From Diplocloster agilis (lineage in GTDB: Bacteria > Bacillota > Clostridia > Lachnospirales > Lachnospiraceae): 64,000 bases of DNA. The notes beneath the pieces are model-generated. The model saw only the letters and a list, made by a program, of their open reading frames with translations, was not told the origin of the DNA and searched no databases. Numbering within the stretch: position 1 is the first letter of the stretch; every line of letters starts with the position of its first letter. Positions 35,680 through 44,464 of this stretch are shown piece after piece. The position numbers and the translations under genes are program-made. Location: assembly GCF_019042275.1 (NCBI RefSeq), contig NZ_JAHQCW010000014.1:1-64000 (forward strand), read 5' to 3'.

Positions 35680-37566
35680 CTATATTTCCGAGGCAAAATC
35701 AACATACCAGCGTTTGCGGTGAAAATGTTCGCCTTCGTATCTGCGCAGTCCGAAACTGAATTTCAGGCTTTCGGTCCTTCGAAGAAGTTTTAACACAATT
35801 TCGTTTGTCCCTTTGTTCAGATGTATGATTTCGTAATTATTGTATGGGGTCCAAAGGCGGATTTCATCCCGCTCCATGACGATTTCACCGTTGATCCACA
35901 GGCGGTAACCATCGTTATTTCCGATTACTACCCAGATGTCCCGGTCTTCGGGGGATATCAGGGTCTGTTGTAGATAAATTGCCCCCTGCCCCCGAAACGT
36001 AAATACTTCGTCTAAGGGGAGCAGATCTTCATAAGCGTTGATCCATATGGTGTCCTCCTGCGTGAAGGCTTCCCGGAAATTCTGCTCATCCAGGTACGCC
36101 TTATCCAGATAGGCCGCATTATTTACCATACATTCCAGGGTCGGAAGGTTGCATCCTTCTCCATGGGGAGAGGGAAGGCCGGGACGGTCCTGTTTTTCCA
36201 GCGCCTCGAAATATGGACCCGCCGCCTGCCATACAAATGCGCCCGCGATTCCGAAATCCGCGCCGGCATGGGCATAGTTCACGTGCAGCAGGTTTTTGTT
36301 ATTGAGGTTTTGGACCTGCTCTGTGGTTGTGATGACGATCGGCATGGACTTGCTTTCACCAGGGTTTAAGGTAACCAGCTGCCCGCTGCCAAAGACATCC
36401 CAGCCTTCGGGCAGGCCGCTGATGGTTACCAGATCCTCCGTTTTACTCTCCGTCCGGTTATGTACGGTGATCTCGCAGGGACATTGATCCATTCGTCCGA
36501 TAGCCGGGAAAGCTTTGTATTTGATATCAAATTCTATATCCTCTTTTCTCGGCGCGGGATGGGGAATGTCGATCCCACTTGGAATATCCGTTATGGCGGC
36601 TGCGCCGGCCAGTATGCCGATGGCGCAGGTTTCTTTGGATAGCTCGGCTATGGAATTGTTTTGCCGCTCTACGTCAATACCGATCACGAAGCTGTCGTCC
36701 ACCAGAGCCTTCAGGGATGGATCGATGCCGGAAGCGCCTATGGTGATGCCCAGTAAGGCGGCCGCGGTGGCGCAGGTACAGTCGGTATCGTAGCCGCAGC
36801 GAAACGCGATGTTTACGGTCCGGTCCATATCCCCTTCTCCATACAGCAGCGCGATGATCACGATGCCCAGGTTGGTCACCGCATTGGTAAAATCAAAGTG
36901 GGCGTATTTGCGCATCATACGGGTCCGGGCGGTTTCCCAGTCTCTGCAGCCCGACTCGTAGTCCTTACAGACGTCCTGCACACAATTTCTGGGCCGTGAG
37001 CCCTCCGGCAGATAGCACAGACTGCCGGTTATCAATCGACTGATATCCGTCTCCTCAAATGCCGCGGCCTCCATAGCTGCATAGTACTCTTCGATCCATA
37101 CGGAGGCTTCCGCGTGATCCAGACAGGCGTCCATCCGGGCGTATTCCGCCGCTTTCTTCGGATTCCCCGGGAAAATCATGCCCCAGATCTCCGAGCGGAT
37201 CGGACAGCCTTCTCCTTCTTTGAATACGGGATTATTGAAAGACCCGCTATACGGCGGCATGATTCCCCTCTCATAGTTCTTCAGGAAAATACCATACTCA
37301 CTGAATGGGTACCAACACTGCTCATTCCAGGCATCCGCCAGATCCCTGGATGTGATGGCCGGCCCTTTCTTTTGCAGCACCTCCAGCCATAAGAGCTGAA
37401 GATCCAGATCATCGTTGGGCAGATCCGGCCGTATCACTTCCCGGTAGTGTTCGTAGGGGATCACTTTCTTAATCCCCTCCACCGGGGCGCCTGCGGCGCC
37501 GCCCAGGCATTTGCCGATCCAGCCGCCGTGAACTTTGTCGAGATATTCCTGATATGTTATCTGCAT
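35680..37566 (-). CDS. ADP-ribosylglycohydrolase-family protein with C-terminal beta domains
   Basis: A 628-residue protein. Residues 1 to about 320 are an ADP-ribosylglycohydrolase (DraG-like) helical domain: the WIGKCLGGAAGAPVEG start, an acidic pair LPNDDLDLQLLW in the place of the usual metal-binding acidic motif, and the second metal motif CGYDTDCTCATAAALLG near 265. A NEW3-like beta domain follows (PLVTISGLPEGWDVF-type sequence, GESKSMPIVITT near 400) and a C-terminal carbohydrate-binding-like sandwich (VIGNNDGYRLWINGEI, about 480-628). There is no signal peptide. It is the last gene of an operon with two sugar ABC permeases, so hydrolysis of an imported glycoside or ribosyl compound is more likely than protein de-ADP-ribosylation; this is inference. 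Confidence 0.8.
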   Translation of the reverse strand: MQITYQEYLDKVHGGWIGKCLGGAAGAPVEGIKKVIPYEHYREVIRPDLPNDDLDLQLLWLEVLQKKGPAITSRDLADAWNEQCWYPFSEYGIFLKNYERGIMPPYSGSFNNPVFKEGEGCPIRSEIWGMIFPGNPKKAAEYARMDACLDHAEASVWIEEYYAAMEAAAFEETDISRLITGSLCYLPEGSRPRNCVQDVCKDYESGCRDWETARTRMMRKYAHFDFTNAVTNLGIVIIALLYGEGDMDRTVNIAFRCGYDTDCTCATAAALLGITIGASGIDPSLKALVDDSFVIGIDVERQNNSIAELSKETCAIGILAGAAAITDIPSGIDIPHPAPRKEDIEFDIKYKAFPAIGRMDQCPCEITVHNRTESKTEDLVTISGLPEGWDVFGSGQLVTLNPGESKSMPIVITTTEQVQNLNNKNLLHVNYAHAGADFGIAGAFVWQAAGPYFEALEKQDRPGLPSPHGEGCNLPTLECMVNNAAYLDKAYLDEQNFREAFTQEDTIWINAYEDLLPLDEVFTFRGQGAIYLQQTLISPEDRDIWVVIGNNDGYRLWINGEIVMERDEIRLWTPYNNYEIIHLNKGTNEIVLKLLRRTESLKFSFGLRRYEGEHFHRKRWYVDFASEI

Positions 37567-37584
37567 GGCAGTTCTCCTTTTTCG

Positions 37585-38421
37585 CTATTTTAATATCGCG
37601 CCGGCAGAGAAGGTTTTCTCCACCTGATTGCTGAAAAATACAAACAGCAGCACCGGCAGAATACTGGTGATTACCATAGCCGCGAACATGCCGCCGTAAT
37701 CCGTCCCGTATTTTCCGGAAGAATAGTTCATCAGCGCGATCGGCAGCGTCCGGTATTTTTCCCCGTTAATCAGCACCAGAGCATAGATGAATTCATTCCA
37801 GCTGTTAATAAATGTATTGATACACATAGTGGCCACCGCCGGTTTGATGATGGGCGTGATAATCTTAAACAGAATCGTAAAGATACCGGCTCCGTCCATT
37901 ACCGCCGCCTCTTCCATCTCCATGGGAATCCCCTTCATAAAACTGCAGGCCATAAGGGTCGCCATGGCAATATTAAAAGCGGATATCGTCAGGATCAAAG
38001 ACATGGGATTATTGACCAGATGCATTTCCCGCAGCATGACGAAGATCGGCACGATAACGATCTGGGACGGAAGCAGGATGCCAAGGGTTACCACTTTATT
38101 TAATTTCCCCGCCCCTTTCCATCTCATTCTGGTCAGCGCGTAAGCCAGCATGGTGGCGGAGACCACCGTCAGCACCAGGGTAGCCCCGGTCACAATCACA
38201 CTGTTCAAAAAGAATTTCAAGATATCCCGGTTAAACAGCGCATCCGTATAATTCTCAAATTTCCAGAACGAGGGCAGTCCAAAAGAGCTCCCCGTCATAA
38301 TCTCCGAAGTATCCTTAAAAGAGTTCAGCAGCATCCAGAACAGAGGATATACGGAACAAAACGCACAGATACCGAAGATTACCGTCAGTACCACCCGGAT
38401 CCATTTATGTTGTATTCTCAT
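37585..38421 (-). CDS. Carbohydrate ABC transporter permease (MalG type)
   Basis: A 278-residue CUT1-family permease with six helices and the EAA loop EEAAVMDGAGIFTILFKIITPIIKP near residue 172. It pairs with the permease 11 nt upstream. It lies 18 nt before the ADP-ribosylglycohydrolase-family gene, whose product may act on the imported compound. The operon has no ATPase of its own. Confidence 0.92.
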   Translation of the reverse strand: MRIQHKWIRVVLTVIFGICAFCSVYPLFWMLLNSFKDTSEIMTGSSFGLPSFWKFENYTDALFNRDILKFFLNSVIVTGATLVLTVVSATMLAYALTRMRWKGAGKLNKVVTLGILLPSQIVIVPIFVMLREMHLVNNPMSLILTISAFNIAMATLMACSFMKGIPMEMEEAAVMDGAGIFTILFKIITPIIKPAVATMCINTFINSWNEFIYALVLINGEKYRTLPIALMNYSSGKYGTDYGGMFAAMVITSILPVLLFVFFSNQVEKTFSAGAILK

Positions 38422-38432
38422 TTCTTTCCCTC

Positions 38433-39317
38433 CTACTCCGCACTTCTGCCTTTTTTAAACAGCCAGTTAATCACAGCCAGCACCACACAGGTTTCCAGGA
38501 TCACCACCAGGCCCACCGCAGCGGCCAGACCATACCGCTGATTCGAAAAGGCCTGCTTATACATATACATCATCACCGTAGTGGTCAGATCTCCCGGCCC
38601 TCCGCCTGTCATAATATAAACCTGCGGAAACGTAAACAGACCGCCGATGGCCGATATGGTCACACACATCTTCGCCACATCCTTAAGCAGCGGCAGCGTG
38701 ATATGCCTTACTGTCTGCCAAAAGCCCGCCCCATCCAGCTGCGCCGCTTCAAAGTAACTCTCCGGGATCGCCTTGATCCCCGAGTACGACATCAAAAGAT
38801 CCATACCGAACATCCACCACATACCTACAATCGCGATACAGACCATAGCCGTCTTCGGATTAATGAGCCATTCATTCTGCAAAAATCCCAATCCGATCTT
38901 ATCCAGCATTGTATTCAAAAGTCCCCAGTCCGCATGGTAAATGGTCAGCCACAACTGGGAGATAACCGATATCGACAGCACCAGCGGGATAATAAATGCC
39001 GTACGCAATATTTTCTGAGTCTTAGGTCCCAGCGTACACAGAAGAATCGACACCGCGATCGCCAGGATCGCGTTACAAATCACCGCCAGCAGGCACAGGC
39101 CCAGAGACGCCAGATTAGCTCTCATGAATCCATCATCCGTAAACAGCTGTACAAAATTCTTAAATCCGATAAACTTAGCCGGTGTCAGGCCGTCCGTCTT
39201 CTGGAGGGACATGACCACTATATTCAAGATGGGATACAACACAAAGGCAATCAGCAGCAGCATGGCCGGAGCACACAGCAAAAAGATATACCATTTGTTC
39301 CCTAACACTTTCTTCAT
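38433..39317 (-). CDS. Carbohydrate ABC transporter permease (MalF type)
   Basis: A 294-residue membrane protein with six helices and the EAA loop EAAQLDGAGFWQTVRHITLPLLKD near residue 190. It fits the LacF/UgpA-type CUT1 permeases. AAAGGAA precedes the start codon. Its natural partner, the substrate-binding protein gene at 40.9-42.3 kb, lies upstream on the same strand but is separated by a 1.6-kb gap filled with repeats and two large hairpin elements, so the permeases may need their own promoter. Confidence 0.92.
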   Translation of the reverse strand: MKKVLGNKWYIFLLCAPAMLLLIAFVLYPILNIVVMSLQKTDGLTPAKFIGFKNFVQLFTDDGFMRANLASLGLCLLAVICNAILAIAVSILLCTLGPKTQKILRTAFIIPLVLSISVISQLWLTIYHADWGLLNTMLDKIGLGFLQNEWLINPKTAMVCIAIVGMWWMFGMDLLMSYSGIKAIPESYFEAAQLDGAGFWQTVRHITLPLLKDVAKMCVTISAIGGLFTFPQVYIMTGGGPGDLTTTVMMYMYKQAFSNQRYGLAAAVGLVVILETCVVLAVINWLFKKGRSAE

Positions 39318-39379
39318 ATTTTCTTCGTTCCTTTCCTTTATTAATTTTAGTTTTTAAAGGGCCGGGGCGGGATGGGGCC

Positions 39380-39659
39380 GGGGCGGGATGGCGCAAGGGC
39401 AGCCTGGGGGCGGAGGAGCATACGGAACGGGCGCCAAATCGCTTCGGCCGTGCCTAAGAACGGGTAACTCCGAAGAGGACGAAACCTCCGATTAGCAGGG
39501 CCCGGGGCAAACTCGCCAAAGAACGCTCAGACAGTGCCCCGGGCCCTGCGAGGTTTCGTCCTCTTCTGCGTAACCCGTTCTAAGGCGCGGCCTCAAGCGA
39601 TTTGGCGCCCGTTCCGTATGCTCCTCCGCCCCCAGGCTGCCCTTGCGCCATCCCGCCCC
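39380..39659 (+). repeat. Large hairpin element A (280 nt)
   Basis: Almost the whole element folds on itself: outer arms (39380-39445 with 39595-39659) contain CCAAATCGCTT / AAGCGATTTGG, middle arms contain CTAAGAACGGG / CCCGTTCTAAG and GAGGACGAAACCTC / GAGGTTTCGTCCTC, and the inner stem is 39495-39508 with 39536-39549 (14 bp). The terminal loop at 39509-39535 reads AAACTCGCCAAAG then AACGCTCAGACAGT. Two short direct repeats (GCCGGGGCGGGATGG) mark the left edge. Aligned with element B in its own orientation, stems differ but remain paired, while loop, internal loop (TAACTCC against TGCGTAAC) and a 6-nt bulge position are kept. It is oriented opposite to the surrounding operon. Whether it is transcribed is unknown. 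Confidence 0.85.
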
Positions 39660-39760
39660 TACTTTGGTGATACCTTAGATTCATATTCTGACTACACTAT
39701 TTGTGAAGTGTTACCGTATGAACATTATGTAAGCTCAAATAATGTGTTTTTACTTCATAT

Positions 39761-39845
39761 GTTTTTACTATGATACGCTTTTACTATGTTGCTCTTTTAC
39801 TATGTTACGCTTTTACTATGTCGCTCTTTTACTATGTTGCTCTTA
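39761..39845. repeat. Tandem 16-bp repeat CTTTTACTATGTTGCT
   Basis: About five consecutive units of CTTTTACTATG followed by a variable five-base end (ATACG, TTGCT, TTACG, TCGCT, TTGCT), fading into two copies of TTATATGTTTG. It is non-coding. Confidence 0.8.
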
Positions 39846-40187
39846 TATGTTTGTTATATGTTTGTTACAGTTCTGTTTATCTTATAGTTGTGTTTAGTTG
39901 TGTTCATTATAGAAACATTTTACGTTCACAAGAATAATATTTTGCACACTTATGTTTTCTATAGTAACATTCATCATGTTTATGTTTACTATAAAAACAT
40001 CTTGCATAGTTAAATTAGCTATAATAACGTTTTCTATAATTACATTTGCGATTTACATATTTTCACTTAATCTACTCACTTAATCTGGAATTAGAACGGT
40101 TGCATTGCGATTTACAACTAAGGACTACATTTTTAATAACTGAATTTATTTAAATTTATTATCCATAACTATATTTCCTATTATCAT

Positions 40188-40262
40188 ACTTAACAGCATC
40201 CCATTAATACATACCCTTCGGGCGGATTCGCAGCATCCGCTGCTCAATAATGTATACTTTTT
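40188..40262 (+). repeat. 75-bp intergenic repeat, copy 1
   Basis: Begins ACTTAACAGCATCCCATTAA, contains the hairpin GCGGAT-TCGCAGC-ATCCGC and ends TATACTTTTT. A nearly identical copy lies at 62181-62254, and partial copies lie at 62150-62183 and 61150-61192. Confidence 0.8.
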
Positions 40263-40615
40263 CTATAGTTATATTTTCCTTTAGTTACGTTATATCTAAT
40301 ATTTGGGGGTTGTACTTTTTAAACTTTAGTTGAATATTGAAGAAAACTTTACAATATTACTTATCAAAACGGAATTCACTTTTCAGTACAAAAGCTCCCA
40401 AATAAAAGCTATCCTCTAACCTTTATACCTCAAAAAGAAAATTTCCATTTCATACTCTTCTATTTCTATTCCGTATTATCTCTGATACAAAGTCAAACAA
40501 ACCTTAACACCAATCCCTTTAACTAACCAGATCTCAGCACCGCAGAACCCGCCGCTCATCTGAACTATCCCATATCCAGAAGAATTGAACATAGAACTTG
40601 GCCTGTTATAGTGTA

Positions 40616-40896
40616 GGGATGAGCGGGAAGCGGCGGGGCCTTGCGGGGTGGGATGACAAATCCCGCGGGACCAAATCGCTTGAGGCTGGTCTTAGAACGG
40701 GTTACGCAGATGATGGGAGAACCTCGCAGGGCCTGGAACACTGTCCGAGCCGCATTTTGGCGAGTTTGTTCCAGGCCCTGCCAATAAGAGGTTCTCCCAT
40801 CATCGGAGTTACCCGTTCTTAGGCCGGCCGAAGCGATTTGGCCCCGCGGGATTTGTCATCCCACCCCGCAAGGCCCCGCCGCTTCTCACTCATCCC
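40616..40896 (-). repeat. Large hairpin element B (281 nt)
   Basis: A second member of the family, in the opposite orientation to element A and in the sense direction of the binding-protein gene, whose stop codon is 20 nt away. Outer arms contain AAGCGGCGGGGCCTTGCGGG and its complement; middle arms contain GATGATGGGAGAACCTC-type stems; the inner stem is 40726-40740 with 40767-40781 (15 bp). The loop at 40741-40766, read on the minus strand, is AACTCGCCAAAATGCGG then CTCGGACAG, matching the loop of element A. Inner stem CTGGAAC/GTTCCAG replaces CCGGGGC/GCCCCGG of A, a set of compensatory changes. It may stabilise or end the binding-protein transcript. Confidence 0.85.
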
Positions 40897-40915
40897 GGCC
40901 CTCAAAAAACCATCT

Positions 40916-42316
40916 CTATTCTTCCAAAGCCGCCTTATCCATGTCAGCCAGATAATCCGCCACTCCGTAATCCGCAGTATTGGTCATAAACTTACTGGTT
41001 GACTGCATTACTCCTGAGGATGCGGCCGCCGTCGGCATCACGTCCTGTACCAGACCATATACAAAACCAAAGTTCTGCATGTCGGCTGCCAGCTGTGCTA
41101 CCGGCTCAGCAAATTCTTTGTCGTATTTCCAGCCCATTACGTCCGCTTTGTATACGGTGAAGGGATTTCCTTTCTCTTCGTATACATATTTGCAGCGGAG
41201 CTCGGCAACTGCCTGGCAAAGCGCTACTGCTTCTTCAGGGTGTTCGGTTCCTGCGTATACCATCATACCGGAATTCTGTTTTACACCGCCTGCGCAGTTT
41301 TTGCCGTATTTGTCTGCATCTGCATCGTTGACTACCGGATAGTAGAAATATCCGAAATCTTCGCCCATTTTATCGGCACAGGAAGCCACTGCCCAGGAAC
41401 CGTTGGCCATCATAGCCGCTTTGCCGGTCTCGAATAACGGCAGAGCTTCGTCGATACCGGTCAGCGCCACGTTCTTGGAGAACGCGCCCATGTCCATCAG
41501 CTCTTTCATGACTTCCGCACCCTTGGTGTAGGGTTCATCGGAGAATTTTGCCTGTCCGTCCACGATCTTTTTGGTAATTTCCGGATCGATCGAGTATGCG
41601 AATCCTTCTACCATCATGGCTGCGCACCAGCCATCTTTGGCTCCTACAGAGATCGGAACGATTTCAGTTTTTGCCAGAGTCTCGACAACTTTCTTTAACT
41701 CGGTTACTGTCTTGGGTACTTCCAGATTATTGTCTGCGAAGATTTTCTTGTTGTACAGCATGATTTCGTAGGAAATATCCTCAAAGGGGATTCCGTATGT
41801 ATGTCCGTCGGCTGCCGGCAGTTTGGCGGAAGGGATTACTTTGTCCCAGTAACCGCTGGCTTCCAGATACTCATCCAGGGGCAGCGCGCTCTTGGATTCC
41901 AGGATCGGAGTCGCCCAGCTTCCGCCTCTCTCCCACCATACGTCCAGGCCTTCTCCGCCTGCCGCGATCATGGTTCTGACTTTGGTCTCATAGGTCTGGG
42001 CATCCCCAGGGCTCATTTCCAGCTCTACTTCCACATTGGGCAGAACTTCCGGCAGATGTTCCATCACATATTTCATTTCTTCCTGAACATTTTCATCGGT
42101 ATCGTTAAATAACATATTGAGTTTTACTTTTTCTCCGGAAGCCGCCGTATCCTTGGGCGCTTCCCCCGCATCTGTATCCGCAGGCTTTTCCGTCTGGGTC
42201 TGAGCCGGCTCCTGAGCCGCTGTTTCCTTATCCCCACCGGAGCTGCCACAGGCGGTCAGCGTGCCGATCATGGCTGTTGCCAGTACCAGGGACATCCATT
42301 TCTTCCATTTACACAT
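40916..42316 (-). CDS. Sugar ABC transporter substrate-binding lipoprotein
   Basis: A 466-residue family 1 solute-binding protein. The lipoprotein signal peptide (MCKWKKWMSLVLATAMIG) ends in a LTAC lipobox and is followed by a 40-residue Gln/Thr/Asp-rich linker and the binding fold (KLNMLFNDTDENVQEEMKYV). It is transcribed away from the divergent kinase gene. A large hairpin element lies directly after its stop codon and a 1.6-kb gap separates it from the permease genes. Substrate unknown. Confidence 0.92.
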   Translation of the reverse strand: MCKWKKWMSLVLATAMIGTLTACGSSGGDKETAAQEPAQTQTEKPADTDAGEAPKDTAASGEKVKLNMLFNDTDENVQEEMKYVMEHLPEVLPNVEVELEMSPGDAQTYETKVRTMIAAGGEGLDVWWERGGSWATPILESKSALPLDEYLEASGYWDKVIPSAKLPAADGHTYGIPFEDISYEIMLYNKKIFADNNLEVPKTVTELKKVVETLAKTEIVPISVGAKDGWCAAMMVEGFAYSIDPEITKKIVDGQAKFSDEPYTKGAEVMKELMDMGAFSKNVALTGIDEALPLFETGKAAMMANGSWAVASCADKMGEDFGYFYYPVVNDADADKYGKNCAGGVKQNSGMMVYAGTEHPEEAVALCQAVAELRCKYVYEEKGNPFTVYKADVMGWKYDKEFAEPVAQLAADMQNFGFVYGLVQDVMPTAAASSGVMQSTSKFMTNTADYGVADYLADMDKAALEE

Positions 42317-42697
42317 TTTATTTCCTCCCTTTTTTCACTGCCTTTGATACTCCTCGCATTTCCCGGCTTGTTTTCAATTCCGTTTCCAGGTTCTTTATGC
42401 GGGCTTATCAGGCGCCTTTGATGTCTTTATCCTAAATCATTTTCTTTTCTGAGAGAATGGAATTTTACGACCTCACATGGAAAAAACGAATCGCTTCGCG
42501 GAAACCGCTGTCCATTTTCATGTCTCTATTATATAATAAGAACGTTCTATTGAATACTCACTATACATGATTGGGCATTGGACCGGGAATACTATGGATC
42601 CGCCCGAAGGGCATGTATGAATGGGTTACTGTTCAGTATAGCTGACGGCTGCATTCAATTAGTATTGCCACTATCCTGCGAGGTAAGGAGATATGGG

Positions 42698-44446
42698 ATG
42701 AAAATTTCAACCATCTGGAAACAGTTAAATTTAAAGAAAAAGGTGCTGCTGCTCTTTTTGCCGCTCAATGTGATATCGATCCTGATGATTCTGGTTCTCT
42801 CCATTTCCCTGATGGTCCACAATGGCAAGAAGGAAATGATGCAGAATTCCATGGACAAACTGATTCTTGTCTGTGATCAGGCGGACCGGATTGTCTCTAA
42901 TGTGAAATATAATATTAAGGCGTTTTCCACCAGTTCCGCCCTTCAGACGGCTATCTGTACCTCTTATCCGGATAATACATACGGAAGCTATATGTTTTCT
43001 ACTGCCATGCATTCTTCTGTCTATAATATTATGGATATCGGCAGCCTGGTGTACGACGGCTATGTGCAGACTTTTGACGGCAGGGTGTTTGATATTAAAA
43101 CCGATGAGATCAGCGAGCCTACGCCGGAAATGCAGAAGCTTTATGAGGAGATTACCGCGAAAGGCGGACAGATGATTTTTGGGCCTCCCAGGGAAAAAAG
43201 CGGGCAGAGCGCTTTTAATATTTCCAAATCCCTGATCGATATTGATACCGGTGTTTGTCTGGGGATTCTGTCGTTTGACGTGAAAGAGGATTTGTTTTAT
43301 GAGTCTTACCGGAATATTTCTGATGAAAATGATGAGATGTTTTTTATCACAGATGCGGACGGGACGATCGTGTCTTCCCAGAACCGGGCGCTCCTGCAGA
43401 CTCCCGTGCCGGATGAGGCGTACAGTCTGACCGTGGATCAGACGAAGAATTCCAAGGTTCTTTCCTGGGATCAGCGCCGCAGCCTGATGCTGACCTCACC
43501 GACCCAGTCCGGGAATTTTCATGTCTTTTATACAATGAGTTATTACCGGGTGTACCGGGAAGCTCTGAGCCTGACGTTACTGTTGTCTGTGATTGGTTTA
43601 CTGGTGCTGGCCATAACGATCCTGCTTTCCCAGATATTGGCCAAAAGCCTGGTACGGCCCATCCGCCAGCTAGCGGATTACGCCGACGAAGCCGGCAAAG
43701 GTAACTTCGGCGCGCCGGTGCCGGTCAAATCAAGCGATGAGATCGGATTTCTGGCCGACCGATTCCAGCACATGAGCAATAATATCCGGGAATTGACCAC
43801 CCGTATTTATAATGAGCAGAATCAGCGGCGGGAGTATGAGTTGAAGCTGATGCAGGCGCAGATCAATCCCCATTTTCTCTATAACTGCCTGGATAATATC
43901 AGCAGTCTGGTTACCGATGATAAAAAGGAAACCGCCACATCCATGATCTTTCATCTGGGGCGTTATTACCGGGGAATTCTAAGCAAGGGCCGCAACCTGA
44001 TCACCATTCGGGAGGAACTTCATATGATCCGGGATTATCTGGAAATCCAGTTAATACGGACACCCGGTCTATTTACCTATGAGATCGAAGCGGACGAGGA
44101 TCTGAAAGAACTGAAAATTCTGAAGATGCTGCTGCAGCCTCTGGTGGAAAATACGGTTCTCCACGGTTTCGCGGGATATCGGGAAGATGGCCACATCCGC
44201 ATCCGGGTAACCTCCGACAGCGAACAGATCATCTGTATCACAGTCTCAGATGACGGCCGCGGCATTTCCGAAGAAACACTGAACTCCCTGTTCGTCCCCA
44301 CGGCCATCTCCATGCCGAAGCATTTCGGGATTCAGAATGTCCAGGAACGGATCCGGTTGAAATATGGCAATTCTTACGGACTCACGATCCATTCCGTTCC
44401 CGGAGTTGAAACGAACATCACCATGCGTTTTCCTAAAACCTATTAA
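42698..44446 (+). CDS. YesM-type sensor histidine kinase
   Basis: A protein of about 582 residues: N-terminal membrane helix (LLLFLPLNVISILMILVLSISLMV), an extracellular Cache-like sensor region, second membrane helix near residue 290-315 (LTLLLSVIGLLVLAITILLS), HAMP domain (LAKSLVRPIRQLADYADEAG), phosphoacceptor His in QINPHFLYNCL near residue 392, and an ATPase domain (QPLVENTVLHGF, VSDDGRGIS). The start MKISTIWKQLN at 42698 is chosen because AAGGAG lies upstream and it gives the usual short N-terminus; the frame is open for 40 more codons upstream. It is divergent from the binding-protein gene and 18 nt before its response regulator. Confidence 0.9.
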   Translation: MKISTIWKQLNLKKKVLLLFLPLNVISILMILVLSISLMVHNGKKEMMQNSMDKLILVCDQADRIVSNVKYNIKAFSTSSALQTAICTSYPDNTYGSYMFSTAMHSSVYNIMDIGSLVYDGYVQTFDGRVFDIKTDEISEPTPEMQKLYEEITAKGGQMIFGPPREKSGQSAFNISKSLIDIDTGVCLGILSFDVKEDLFYESYRNISDENDEMFFITDADGTIVSSQNRALLQTPVPDEAYSLTVDQTKNSKVLSWDQRRSLMLTSPTQSGNFHVFYTMSYYRVYREALSLTLLLSVIGLLVLAITILLSQILAKSLVRPIRQLADYADEAGKGNFGAPVPVKSSDEIGFLADRFQHMSNNIRELTTRIYNEQNQRREYELKLMQAQINPHFLYNCLDNISSLVTDDKKETATSMIFHLGRYYRGILSKGRNLITIREELHMIRDYLEIQLIRTPGLFTYEIEADEDLKELKILKMLLQPLVENTVLHGFAGYREDGHIRIRVTSDSEQIICITVSDDGRGISEETLNSLFVPTAISMPKHFGIQNVQERIRLKYGNSYGLTIHSVPGVETNITMRFPKTY

Positions 44447-44464
44447 CTGCCTGGAGGAGATGTC

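Larger units (their letters stand above)
39660..40615. other. AT-rich gene-free region between hairpin elements A and B
   Basis: About 950 bp, much richer in A/T than its flanks, with no convincing gene on either strand. It contains a 16-bp tandem repeat (39761-39845), several scattered copies of a CTATAnTnACATT-like motif at roughly 30-bp spacing between 39910 and 40050, and one 75-bp member of a repeat family also seen near 61-62 kb (40188-40262). Confidence 0.7.

Noticed and set aside
39534-39773. Open frames inside large hairpins A and B (also 40598-40822)
   Set aside because: No ribosome binding site; sequence is constrained by stem pairing, not by codons.
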